Source of the DNA: Adineta ricciae
Lineage: Eukaryota > Rotifera > Eurotatoria > Adinetida > Adinetidae
DNA: 64,000 nt
Direction of reading: 5' to 3'
NCBI GenBank assembly: GCA_905250025.1
Contig: CAJNOJ010000447.1
Location: forward strand, 1-64,000
Below are positions 35,005-47,232 of this stretch, in pieces; the first letter of the stretch is position 1; every line of letters starts with the position of its first letter. The position numbers were made by a program, and so were the translations under genes. The notes under the pieces are model-generated. The model saw only the letters and a list, made by a program, of their open reading frames with translations, made no database searches and had not been told where the DNA came from.

Positions 35005-38000
35005 TTAGGAATGAATTTCGGTCAATTCTATTTGCACTTGTTGATGTTGTTTCGACCACCAGTGATACACATTCAAAGATTCAGTGATGATCAAACGAAA
35101 CGTACAGATCAAACCTTAAATATCAGCAAAAAATCATCTTCTGAGCATTGCTCCAAACAGCATCTTATTTCTTACCACCATACAATGCCAAAATAGTCAT
35201 AAACATATGACTTGGATTGTTTCGATCAGGTAACATATATTGACATTCTAACGGACGACATCGATCGAAATAAGCGGTATAATTACTCTTATTTTGCCAA
35301 GTTGTCACAAAGAGACGATCATTCATCTCAGCGAAGGAAAGATTTTCGAACTTCGATAAACGAAAACCATCGTATGGAAAACAGCCACTGACTATCCCGT
35401 CGGCTACTGACTCAATACAATCGAAAGATGTTGCACAAGAACAGTTCGAGGAAGAGAATCGTCGTGGATATGTTTTTATAATATGTTGCTCAGTTTCGTA
35501 AGTATAATTAAGCTTCCAATTACTGGTAAAGACGTTAAACAATTGATTAACAGCAAACGAACGAATGATAAAGTTAAGCGTGCGACGATAATTAGCTGGA
35601 ATTTGAGCGACAAACGTCGATAGAAGTGCATCTGTTTGAGCATGAAATGATGCATATGCCATTGGTTCAATTGTAATCAGTTCTTGAGTATTGAATACAT
35701 CTTGAGCACTTCTGATAGTTTGANTATAATTAAGCTTCCAATTACTGGTAAAGACGTTAAACAATTGATTAACAGCAAACGAACGAATGATAAAGTTAAG
35801 CGTGCGACGATAATTAGCTGGAATTTGAGCGACAAACGTCGATAGAAGTGCATCTGTTTGAGCATGAAATGATGCATATGCCATTGGTTCAATTGTAATC
35901 AGTTCTTGAGTATTGAATACATCTTGAGCACTTCTGATAGTTTGATTAGCTAATTGACAAAGCGATGCTAAGATTCGATAATGAGCACTGAGTGTCGTTG
36001 ACATTTTGTCACCCCTTTGTGCCAATTCAATCCAATATGATGGTGTCACGTAGATACTTGAACACATGGAATGATAATGTGGAGTGATTGAGAGAAATTC
36101 TGAGTGTCGAATAGCTGCTGTTGAACAAGGACAAGACAAAGTTGAGATATTCTTACGATACAGATTGTTGACGATATCGGCAGTTGGTAATTTAACCAAT
36201 ATGGTTTTAATTTCATCACTGAACGGTCCAGCGTAGAGGAAAGCAATGAACAAACTCAATGAGAAAAGAATAATGTATATACGTGTAGCAACAACTTCCT
36301 GATGACCATTCGACGATGTTTTAGTAGAAAATAAATTCAGCGAACGCATTGATTGACATACATCATAAAATTGATTTAAAGTTGTCGTCTTATTAGTAGA
36401 TTGCGATGTATCATCTTCTTTTTTCTTACGTTTCATGATCAATCGAACCAATGTTGGTAAAATTATTTCCAAGACAGCACTTAATCCACTATAGAAACCG
36501 AGCATCATCGTAATCGTATATGCCTTGTCGAAACGTTGTATCTTTGTGTAGGTGCATCTTTTGGGTGCGCAACGTGTATAATACGCGGTGAAATTAGTTG
36601 AGCTGTTCCAATCTTCGATGAACAATTGTGACACTATCGATTGTATACTTGCATTAGGAAGAAAACGAGTCTTTTCATGATGTAGTGGTTTAATCGTTTG
36701 CACACGCTCATCTACTGGATGAAACAGACCAATAGCATCGAATTGACGCATGTCAATGAGAAGTTGAAGACATGTTTGCTCGAAGAAACATTCGAGAGTC
36801 GAGAGAAAGAGTGAGTCGATTATGTAACAACCAAAAACTAGTCCAGGTACGATAATCTTTGGTTCTGACGCAACGATATCCGATTGCGAATAGAAACCTT
36901 GTGGACGAAGACAATCAGAATAAAATGCACATGAACAGTTGCCAATGTTTCGCGAATAAAATCTCGGCTCCCATCGTCCGGTTTGCTTGTTGAACCAGTT
37001 TGAAAAGCCTGTCGTTGTCAACAATTCTGTCACGAGACGATTTGTCTGAGTCGATGAACGAATCAACTCGAGAAGATTAACAAACGATGTTATTGTTTGT
37101 TGTTCGAATTGTTTGAAACGCGTTCGCATTTCCTTTTCAAATTGCTTACGTGAATATGTGTGGACAGTAACTAAACGACGAGATCGGAATAGATGCAGAG
37201 CGTTGTTGACTATCTCTTCTGATGCTTGGCATAAAACGCGTAGAAGACTGAAGATTGAGTCGCCCGTATGTCGAAAATCGATCACGGGAAAGAATGTCGT
37301 ATTCGCTTTAATTTCTTTTATATTGAAATACGACAACCAAGTCTCATCGAGAAATTGACTTGAACATATCTGATGGTAACGAGGTGATATTGACATAGTC
37401 CGATTGTAGGACATCGAAAATCGTGTACACGAACAAACCAGTACTGAAGCGTAGAGAGATTCTAGTTGTTCGAATTCAGTTTGCGATGGATATGAAACTG
37501 TATATGTATGAGTACGTTCGGCAAAGGAAGTATAAAAACTAGGAACGAGAAGACCAAGGAATAAAAACAAAATATAAAGGCGAGTGGTGACGATGCCGAC
37601 ATACTGTTCATCTACGTCATTTTCATTGTCCGATGGAAATAAATTGAACGTATGAATCGTTCGATGAATATGGACAGTCATGTTTTGACCCTTACTGATC
37701 GAATTGGTATCAGTTTGATCGGTAGTGTTCATGTGTTGCTTTTTCCGTTCTAGGAATGTCCAAATTTTCACAATCGCTGGTATGACGAACTGCCATGCAA
37801 TGACCAGCCCACCGAAAGCGCTAACGCACATGGTTATGATCGATATCAGACGAAGTCGACTCTCGTAACTATAGGTGAGTGATCGAGGAGCACATGTATG
37901 ATAATAGCTTTCAAAATCGAGCTTCGTTTGCCAAGATTCAACAAAAAGTGATCTGTCAAACATAAAACCAATTGTTGTATTCAATGAAAATTTGGTAGAA

Positions 38001-39067
38001 GATTTGTTTAGAGCGCGTGGATGAGATATATGCGATTGAAGTGTCATAATGTCAATACAAGATTGTTCATATAAACACTCAAGTGTTGATTGTCGGATGG
38101 ATTCAAGAGGTAGACAACCGGCCATGAGACCAGGAATCCGATACGGTGGGGTCGGTAATAACTGTGATGCACTGGGCGTGTCTAAATCGAATTGTGTCCA
38201 ATTATAGAAAGCGCCAGCAGGAGCAACGCATCGGTATCCTTCCAATCGACACTCACAAACAGATTTATATAGTTGGTCTTTCTTCCAATAATGTCCATTG
38301 TAGATAATATAAACATTCGATAAATACATCGATTGGATGTAGAAATTTGTACGTAACGCTGACATAATACGATTTTGTACAATGCTCATGGATACAATTC
38401 TTGCTGTTCGGTTTTCGTTTGCTATAGTATTACTCCAAAGATTGTCAATTAAGACACTACTTATTTCGAGGAATTCTTCGCGTGTGAAAAGATAATTTGT
38501 GACTAGATTGGTTGAATGGAAGGTTCGATGTGCATCGAAAACTGCTTGTTTTGCCGTTTGGCAAAGTAATGCTAACGCCTGGAATTGTGCAAAGGAAAAT
38601 GTACGAAAATCAAGAATATTGTGCGATGTTGCATTGGGAAGGAAGAGAGAAGAAATCCATGGTTCGTCGATAAACGCACTCGAACATATTTCATGGAAGA
38701 TCGGTGAAAATTCGATAAACTTATGATAGGGAATCGATACTTGAGCGCAAGGTACATTAATTGTCGTCGGATAACGAGCTTGTAAAGATTCGATTTGTGA
38801 AAGAGAGAATCTATTGAGCGTGATGCTATGCGTTCGAACAATGACACTAGCATATACGGTGACTATGAGAAGAGATACGAAAATACATAGTAGAAAGAGT
38901 CGAGTGCTGTAGATTTGTTCTGAAGAATTGAGTGACGATGACCAAAATGGATTATCGGAAAATAAATTTAAGTCTTTGGCATTACGAATAAGGGCTGTAC
39001 GAGCAGCAGTGCACATATGTCTAAAGGATCTAGACGATTGATTAGTCGTAGCGTCGCCTTTCATCAT
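35005..39067 (-). CDS. Six-TM orphan protein made of three tandem 2TM modules
   Basis: A long open frame starts at ATG 39067. A 61-bp intron (35115-35175) near the end leads to a last exon stopping at 35005, which completes the final transmembrane helix. Three homologous modules can be seen. Each has a cytoplasmic NLF[SP] motif, a transmembrane helix, and a large ectodomain starting C-x-C/C-A-Q followed by SP-x-[YF]H-x-[IM]CSS. The ectodomain has further conserved cysteines (SxCxCxxxxDC, LExxxEQxC), then Cys-x-P and a second helix (GFYSGLxAVLEIILP type). This gives six helices and three extracellular domains. The topology recalls DEG/ENaC channels, with two helices and a Cys-rich loop per unit, but no ENaC signature is visible. 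An n at 35724 interrupts the third module and duplicates about 220 bp; without that insert the frame is continuous. Confidence 0.65.
35503..35945. other. Assembly join with duplicated flank
   Basis: About 220 bp left of the n at 35724 are repeated immediately to its right. This is the pattern of two overlapping contigs placed end to end, not biology. Confidence 0.85.
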
Positions 39068-40816
39068 GAAACTAGTGGAACACGTATTTGATATAGATCC
39101 ATCTGATCGAGATAATGGTACGAAAAGACATTCTTTGTCGATTTATTATTTTTCCGGCATAACTGACATCGAGGAGAGAGCGCAAGAAAGAAAGAATGCA
39201 AAGCGATTATTTTTGCTTTCTCCTCTTCTTCCTGTCATTCATAAATACTCTCCATGCGTCTCTATTCAATAATAGAAAAGTCATCTGAAAGTTGTCTCTG
39301 TTAGCCTCTATTTTCTTGAATTATCATCATCCATTGATTAAATTTTTTTAACAAGTCAGACGCATACTGTTATTGGTGTGAAGAATAGAACCATTCTTGT
39401 CAGTTGTCTTTATTGAATATTAAACAACGGTTGTAACGATGACATATATGATTGATAAATAACTCGTTCTTTTTTTCTTTCTTGTTTCAATTAACGAAAG
39501 TCGTTTTTCATCATTAGTTAATGTTTTCGATACGTGTATCTGCTGAAGCCTTTTGGGAAAAGTCAGCGGACACTATCTGAAATCTAATATATGCTATTAA
39601 TTACTTATTTGAAAGATGTACTATAAGACTGTAATCGATTTCTATTCGTGCACAGCTCAAAAAAAAATATTTGAATATAATATGAATTGTAACGTCATTA
39701 GCTGAACGATATGATGAGAGTTTGAGGATGAGTTCGAACATTGTCTCTGGTTGACAATTCTTATTTACATCTCCATTTCTTGATATTATTTTGTATAATC
39801 TATGGAACAAAAATGAATGACTCATGTTTAACAAGAAATCGAAATGATTGGTTATGTTAGATGTTCTTTATCTGAAAACTAATTTGTTGACTCAGCAGTT
39901 GATTCATTTTTTTTATGACAAGTTCAATTCATGTGAAAACCAATCTTTAACAAAGTTCAATCAAATAAAAAATGTGTCATTATTAAATTGAGCTGTTTTA
40001 AATTTATACATTGTATTACTCAAAGAAGACAAAACTCGAGAAAAATATGTCTTTATACCTAACAATCTTGATTGATATAAACTAAGAAAATAATCATTGT
40101 AATACAGCGTATATTCTTTCTTGTTCCACGACGTGTGTCGCTTGTATAAATTAATGAAGAACTTGATTTGATAAAATTCAAACAGTCTATACATTCACGA
40201 TTAGTAACTAATCCAACGAGTCGTACTAATATCGTAATGGCATCTATATAACATCGTAATAAAATGTCTACTAGTATCGGTTTCTTTGCAATAGATTACT
40301 CATCGTAACAACTACTAACGTCATACAATTACTTCTCTCTCACTCCTAATTAATTACATTTGTTGGTACCTATATTATATTGAATAAACCTTTTGAAGAT
40401 CGGAAACGCACATGTGCGTCTTTACTAATTTCTTCAGAAATAAGTAAATATACATGGATTCAATATCCTTCTGTACGCGTAAAATCATGTACAATGCAAC
40501 AAATCTATGCTGTTGAGCTGTGCTCTTTACGAAATAAATGCACTGAGACCTAATTGAGTGATTTAATTCCGTGATGACTGATGTATTATGATTTTCAGAA
40601 AAAAATAATCCGGTCTTCAAAGGGTTAGTGAACCATTTAATAAAAGCGCCTGCATTTAAATTCAAAGAGAAAAAAAAAGAATTACTAAGACTGCTATTTT
40701 CATCACACTGCGAGGAGAAAATCATTGGTGCATTCATTGTTTGATTTAGACAACGTCAATCTATTCTTTACTATCAGTGCCATTGAGTTGCTCATTTTTA
40801 ATATACATCTGAAATC
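39068..40816. other. Intergenic, 1.7 kb
   Basis: AT-rich; open frames are short and low in coding character. No RNA gene or repeat recognised. Confidence 0.45.
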
Positions 40817-41723
40817 ATGGCGGATCTTTTGCGTATATTGACATTCGTGAAAATCACTGTATTTGGAATTAGTATTTGTCTTGCATTATTCTACGCTCTT
40901 TCACTTTTGCTCATTCGTGAATTAGTCAAACAAATCAACATTCTAACACTCAACATTTGTCTCGGTACCATCTGCGTATCGTCCTATTTTGTGGTTTACT
41001 TTATCATGTATGAATTCTACATCGAATATTTATTCACAGTGTCTACTTGCACTTATCTTTTTTACATTCAATCTGTATGTCTATGTCAGTGCTCATTCTC
41101 ATTTGTAACACTTACTATCAATCGATTCTTTATAATCGTACATCACACACAAAGATTTTTTAAAACGAAAATATTCATGTTCACGTGCATTGCTATTCAA
41201 TGGGTTGTTGCTAGCCTTGTTTCATTACCATTTGCTTTGTCTATCTTACCGGTAACAAATTAATCTAAGCCACTAAAAATGTTTTACTCTTACGTTTTAG
41301 TATTGTACTGCTCCACAATGGTTGCTTGGATACACCGTAATTATTTCGATCGTTGTTCCAGCATTGATCACTCTTGGTGCAAATTTGTTCATATTCAAAT
41401 ATATTCGCGCCTCGTCTCATCGAATCTATCCACAAGCGACTACATGTGCCGGCGATGTAATAGTTCGTCAGCGACGAACGATTCCTCGCCGTGATTTATA
41501 TCTATTGCAACATATGACCTTTATGTTTTCAATGTTTGTTATCGGATGGGCTCCAATTTTTTGTCTTGTAGCTATCGATTATCATTCTAGTGTTAGTCCA
41601 CTTGTGTACACACTGTTGCAAGTTTTCGCTGTTTTCAGTTTATTTGTGTGTATGTGTGATTTATTTCTATGCAATCAAGATTTCAGACGTTATTTAAGAG
41701 CCAAAATCTTGGTATGCTTTTAG
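40817..41723 (+). CDS. Rhodopsin-like GPCR (orphan)
   Basis: Two exons, 40817-41251 and 41301-41723, with a 49-bp intron that keeps frame, give 285 residues. Seven hydrophobic segments can be counted. TM3 ends in INRFFIIVHH, where NRF takes the place of DRY. TM6 contains FVIGWAPIFCL and TM7 ends CMCDLFLCNQDFRRYL, a loose NPxxY/helix-8 region. There is a Cys at the top of TM3 and in extracellular loop 2 (YCTAP). It belongs to the group of expanded orphan (chemo- or peptide-) receptors of rotifers. The ligand is unknown. Confidence 0.72.
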
Positions 41724-42162
41724 ACTATAAGGTCGTACTCAGACGAAAATTTGATTGTGTCGTTGAGTTCATCATATACACAACAATAAATTACATTGTT
41801 CACTTGAAGAGATGTTTTGACAGAACGATTGATGCGGAACTAATATTCTCATTAAAGCCTAGATATATTAGACAGTCGAAAAGATGATTATCAAATTATC
41901 ACGAGCCCATTAAAAATAAATTCCAAGTTAAAAAGATATGATAAAAAAGATTTTTTAATGCTAGATTTAATACATGCCGAATTACAACACAGTTCCTACT
42001 AAACTATATAAAACAATGATCATTTACCTAATCCGCTAGTCGTTCGCATATAATGTTTATTAATATTAGCATGAAAAAATTAGTTGGAAAACGAGAAAAA
42101 GAGCTTTTGTATTCATGTCGATATGCAACTGTTGTCTCTAAAGTATGAAATATCTTCGTAGT
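41724..42162. other. Intergenic
   Basis: Convergent 3' ends of the GPCR and glucanase genes. Nothing else seen. Confidence 0.4.
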
Positions 42163-43314
42163 CTATAATAGCCCAGCATAGATTTTGCCGATATCTGTCA
42201 GTCCACTAAGGTCATCTTTGACCATAGCAGCGTTGACAATACCAGCCATATTTGCCGAATTCATTGGCCCAAACATGGAATATCTTGCTATATAACTTTG
42301 CGCATCAAGCCATTGTAAAGCTTGTTTTTCCAGGTTGGCTGTTACTGTGCTGGAAACATCAGTAAACTGCCATTCAGTGATCCATAAAGGATAGGTTGGA
42401 AACAATGAGTGAAAGTGAGCAATGTATGTTTCAAAATTCGTCAGTGAAGTTCCATACCAATGAAGTGGAATAAAGTCAAATGAGCATGCAGGTGAAGTGC
42501 AATTACTAAAAAATTGATGTAACCAATCCGTTCCCCATCCTGAACCGATACCATTCGTCACAGCTGGTGCGCCTAATAGCGTACCACACGATTTTTTCAC
42601 CGGTTGAATATACTGTTTCCACAGAAGAGATGCATTGTAAGGTGAGATGTAATCACCACCATTTGCTGCTGGGAGATCCGGTTCATTGAATCCTAGAAGG
42701 CGTTTGGCATAGCAGTTTTTAAAGTATGCCGGTACTTGAGAAGCTTCCGCTTGTGTTCTGCACATTGGTACGAATTCAGCTGTCGAATAGACACCTTTTG
42801 CTCGTGGATCCCACAGTTCCCAATTATAAAGCCATGGTATGGCGCTGGGTGAGAAGAAAGCAAATGATGATGCCGGATTATTCCATGGCCAACATAGACC
42901 ACGCTTCGTACTATTTGTAGCCGGTAGACGTGAAATATTTGTATACATAACCGATATAGCATTCGCTCCTCCGCAAATGGCCTTTGAATCACCTGCGCAA
43001 GCCATCGTGCAAGCAGTTGATGTAGTGATTAGTGCTGTCATCGAACAGTAACATTCGTTGGCATATTCAGTTCCAGAATAGGGGAATCCTAAAGATGTGC
43101 AATACGATGCACATCTTGAAGGAGTGTTGCTAGCTGAAGTAGTCGAAGCACCAGTCATTGCTCGTGATGCTGGAAAAAAATCAGCGAAACAGCCAACAGC
43201 TGTCGAGTTTGACGCAGTGGTTTTGGTTGTACTAACTACGGCGCTCGAAACATGAAAGATGCTATTTGCCAGGACAGATATACTGGCGAATAAAATGAAA
43301 AAGAACTGCGACAT
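42163..43314 (-). CDS. Secreted WSC-domain + GH128-type beta-1,3-glucanase
   Basis: Intronless, 383 residues. A signal peptide (FFFILFASISVLANSIF) is followed by a WSC domain (about 40-125, Cys pattern GCFAD..CASYC..ECYC..CAGDS..CGG). A catalytic TIM-barrel core of the Asl1/GH128 family follows, with KRGLCWPWNN, GFNEPDL (Glu211, acid/base candidate), FIPLHWYGTS and ITEWQF (Glu314, nucleophile candidate). GH128 enzymes cut beta-1,3-glucan; WSC domains bind fungal-type wall glucans. This combination is typical of fungi and absent from most animals, so horizontal transfer from a fungus is likely. Probable roles are digestion of fungal or algal walls or defence against fungal pathogens. Confidence 0.85.
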   Translation of the reverse strand: MSQFFFILFASISVLANSIFHVSSAVVSTTKTTASNSTAVGCFADFFPASRAMTGASTTSASNTPSRCASYCTSLGFPYSGTEYANECYCSMTALITTSTACTMACAGDSKAICGGANAISVMYTNISRLPATNSTKRGLCWPWNNPASSFAFFSPSAIPWLYNWELWDPRAKGVYSTAEFVPMCRTQAEASQVPAYFKNCYAKRLLGFNEPDLPAANGGDYISPYNASLLWKQYIQPVKKSCGTLLGAPAVTNGIGSGWGTDWLHQFFSNCTSPACSFDFIPLHWYGTSLTNFETYIAHFHSLFPTYPLWITEWQFTDVSSTVTANLEKQALQWLDAQSYIARYSMFGPMNSANMAGIVNAAMVKDDLSGLTDIGKIYAGLL

Positions 43315-44246
43315 GGATTGATCGATCTGTTCGAATAAATCGCTGACTGGTATTTAAAAGTAAAAGCCGACAACAATCAATTACTTCTATTGCATATAAG
43401 CCGTAGGAATGTAATCAGATAGAGACACAAAGAAAAAACGAATCTACGCGAAGGGATTCCTGCTTGTTTTCTTCTTTTTTTTTAAAAGAAATGTAATACT
43501 GTAAAAGTACATTCTGATCGAAAGAATCAAGAAGAAAAATATGTATACATTATTTTGAAAATCAGAATTTGTTCCTGGTGCCTCAAAATAGCACACGAAC
43601 ACATAGAAGTACTTCGGAAAGGTGAAAACGCATTCGTTATCACATCAATGAATGAAATCGGCTGAAGGCGAAGTGGTGCTTCGTAGCAGTATCAACCCAT
43701 CCTAACAAATCACAAATTTTTACTACAGCATAGTTACATTTTAAATTTTGTATGATTATTTTGTTAGCTATAGCGTATCATTTCTTGATGATCACTGTTC
43801 GATTTCAACATGAATGTGTAAATATACTAAAAATAGGATTTTCTTCAAGCAACAATGGTGTGTATTAATGTCGTTTCATACAAAGTCTAAATGCATCTGT
43901 ATCGTTTATCATTAACTAATGTGTGTTGATGACTGTATGTCTAAGATTGCAATAGAAAATGTTTCGACCAAATGTCTTTGCTACACGATTATATAAGTAT
44001 GATTAATTGAATCATGTACTAAACTGATTGCTGCTTCTGAACATACAGATTCTTCTAAAACCTATATCGTCTCCTGCAACGACATGAAAAAATCATGATG
44101 ACCCACATTCATATATGAAAGAAATTTTATCTTACCGCTATCACACGTATTTTCAGAAGCTAATCTTCTTTGAAAAGCATACTAAAGACAAAACATCACT
44201 ATTTCAGTGAAAAAAATCTTCCTACTGCTGAATCTGTAAACTAAGT
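43315..44246. other. Intergenic
   Basis: No gene recognised. Confidence 0.45.
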
Positions 44247-47130
44247 ATGACTTCAACGTCCAACTGCGAAAGACTCCTACACCAGGCGAATATTCGTTTC
44301 TGTCGATTAAACACTTGGCATCATTATGAAGGATTCGGCTTTGCTCTTGCATCTTCGCCCAATCCACCATATTATATTCAGACTATCCAATCAAACGAAT
44401 TCTTTTCACCTGCTGATTGTCGAAGCATGTTTTTATCAAATGCTAAAAAACGAAAAGATAGTCGCTAACCCAAAATACGCTAGAGCTATCCGTGCACCAC
44501 GAACAGTGCCGACTGAATATGAAAACTCTCCTCGAAATCAGCCACGTATATGTACAATACAATTGAATAAAACCGATACAACATTTGGTTTCGATATTGT
44601 CTATGGTGAAGATGATATTGGCACATATATACAAGATATATGACCGAATTCACAAGCGAGTAACACTCCATTACGTCGATTCGATCGAATCATTGAAATT
44701 GACGATGAATTAATGGAAAACGAAAGCACAGCATTTGTTGAAGAAAAACTACTCAAAGCAAGAACCAGAGGTTTTATAAAACTATATCTAGTTGACACGA
44801 AAACATACAAGTTCTATAAAACGAATAATCTACCGTTATCACCAAAAGAATCAGCAAAGAAGTTAGCGTAAAAGGAATGTATGTATACTTGAATGTCAAC
44901 CAATTATCTTAACTAGGATTTTTCCCCCGTGTATTCAGCTCTTTCTGTGGATAACCAAAAGTCACTCTAGAGAAGGAAACAATGCAAGAATCACTATCAG
45001 CTTCGAAATTCTTTCTTTCATTATTCGTCACCGAACCAGATATTCGTTTGTGTATTACGATTTTGCGAGCTGATGCAACAGATCCTACCGGCTTCGAACT
45101 TGTATACGACAATAAAAAACATTATCATTCGATAAATACTACATCCGATCGTAACGATGGGCCCTTCAGTAAGAGAATACATTTATAGATGAGATTATTG
45201 ACCACATTTCCCTTTAATATAGACACTAAATCTGCCGGCATTAAGTCTGGTGATCGTTTGATTGAAATGAATGGTCAAAGTATCGAACATCTGGTTCCGA
45301 AAGTCTTGAGAAAACATATTCATAATATAAGATATCCTGATCCACTACAAATGCTTGTTATTGACACTTCAACCTATGATGACTGCCAAACACGAAATGA
45401 ACGTATCCACCAAAATCTTCCAAATGTTCAAATTATGCCTTCCAATCAACGAACGTTATGTCTATATGCTTCATTTTCATATTCAATCTGTCCCTGTTTT
45501 CTTAGCGCTTGAACCTAAATCATCATCTGCACATTCACGCATATCGTGTCGCTTAGAAGAGATTCTAAATTAACTAACAACTTCGGTTTTAATTTTCGTA
45601 CAGTAACAACTAATAATTCCTCGTCGAAAACATCGTTTGCTCATATAATTACATCTGCTGATAAGCATTCACTATAGGTCTGCGCACAGATGAGTACATT
45701 GTATCGGTAAACGTATTTAGCACTTAAATCACGAACAATTGAGAGATAAACTAAAACACACGGAGGATAAGCAAACAATACGCTTATTCATTGTTGACAA
45801 AAGCAGCTATCAACTAAGTTTGCAAAAGGTCAAAATCGGTCATGGTCATGTCAAACAATCGAAACCTCATCAGTCAAATCAGTTACAGAAAAATCGACGG
45901 CTATATCATTTGAAGCGTAATTCCAACTTCAAAGATTATGGTATTCATATGCAATCGAAACAAGAATCGGATGAACCAGTTTATCAAATCATTTCTACAG
46001 AAGAACATTCTCCTGCTGATCAAGCAGGGGCTACCGAACGGAAATTATATCATTCGTGTGAGTAATCAAACCGTTCAATATAGGACCTCAAATGGATTCT
46101 ATTCTCTACTTGCAAGCTTAAGCAAAAGTGACTTAACAGTTGATCAGATCTTGACATTAGAAGTTATAGATGAAGATGCCTACCGAGCTATGCATAAGTC
46201 GCCCTTAAAATCTAGCTCAGCAGCAGCACAGTCCGATTCACCAGCTGCACATACCCATATCTATGACGATGGTTTCATCATTCAAATCAATCATTTTAAT
46301 CTAGAGAAAACAAATCTAAAATCAATGCAACAAAAAGCTGTTCTAAGTAATCCTTGTTTCTTTTTTTTCATTCATTGGAAAACTGTATCTTTGGAACTTA
46401 AACCATCGATTTCCGAAGAAGAAAAAGCAACGACCTGATTGATAGTGCAAACTTCATTATTTTCATATATCTTGCTGTAGTATCGAAGGGTATCAACGTA
46501 CGCCCTTGGTAACTTTAATAGGTGCTGTAAAAAATTTAGAAGCTTTAGTACCTTCTGTATATCGCAATGCGTCGATTGCGAAGGTCTTACAATAGATGAA
46601 TCAGCAACTATTCAATTATATACAATGGAATGGGTGCCAAGTGATAAATCATTCCATAGAAGATCGTGATCAACTCGTACCGTATTTTTCTTATCTTAAA
46701 CTGATGTTAACGGCACTTTGGAAATTGAAGCCTACCAAAAAAGCTGTGTGGCGTGGTGTGAAGGGTAATATGAGTGTTCATTATCCAGTTGGCGAAAATG
46801 TGATTTGGTGGGGATTCAGGTAAATTTAGTTTCTACATTTTACGAATTTTTCGATTTTCATTCTATATAGTTCATGCACAGAGCTAATTGACGTTCTGGA
46901 AAATGAAAAATTTCTTGGAAAGACAGATGTTCGAACCCTATTTACCATTGTATGTTCAAATGGAAGAGTCGCCCGCTCTCATTCATACTTCAAGAAAGAG
47001 AGTGAAATTTTTCTTTAGCCTGCCACACAATTTCGAGTCACTGGCCGAATTAATCCAGCAAATGCTTTGAATATCATTCGTCTAGTTGAAATCGATCCGA
47101 CATATCCTTTGCTTCAATCACCGTTTTCTT
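44247..47130 (+). pseudogene. Multi-PDZ gene followed by ADP-ribosyltransferase domain, decayed
   Basis: Four PDZ domains can be recognised in order: HYEGFGFALASS (44310), TFGFDIVYGEDD (44580), AGIKSGDRLIEMNGQS (45235), and YGIHMQSKQESDEPVYQI (45940). PDZ2 has an in-frame TGA at 44641. PDZ1, PDZ3 and PDZ4 each need a frame change. From about 46480 an ART domain follows, homologous to the two ART-NHL genes (LTIDESATIQLYTMEW, AVWRGVKGN, GFSSCTEL across a 51-bp intron, KKESE, LPATQF replaced in part by a stop). It has a frameshift near 46650 and a TAG at 47016. Whether PDZ and ART were one protein is not proven; the order and strand fit, and no start or promoter is apparent between them. Confidence 0.6.
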
Positions 47131-47232
47131 AGAACTCATAGCCGATTATCGTTACTTCTTTACCTATAAAAGTAACTAATAATAAAGTACCTTTTTCTTT
47201 TGAAAATTCAAAAAATAAAGACTTTGTCATCT

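Noticed and set aside
35503-35945. A tandem 220-bp repeat inside the six-TM protein
   Set aside because: The copies abut an n and look the same, as with overlapping contig ends.
35005-39067. Calling the three-module protein a DEG/ENaC channel
   Set aside because: Only topology is similar; no channel-pore or family motif is visible.
39601-40737. Small minus-strand frames in the 39-41 kb spacer
   Set aside because: No signal peptide, motif or splice partner; composition like non-coding AT-rich DNA.
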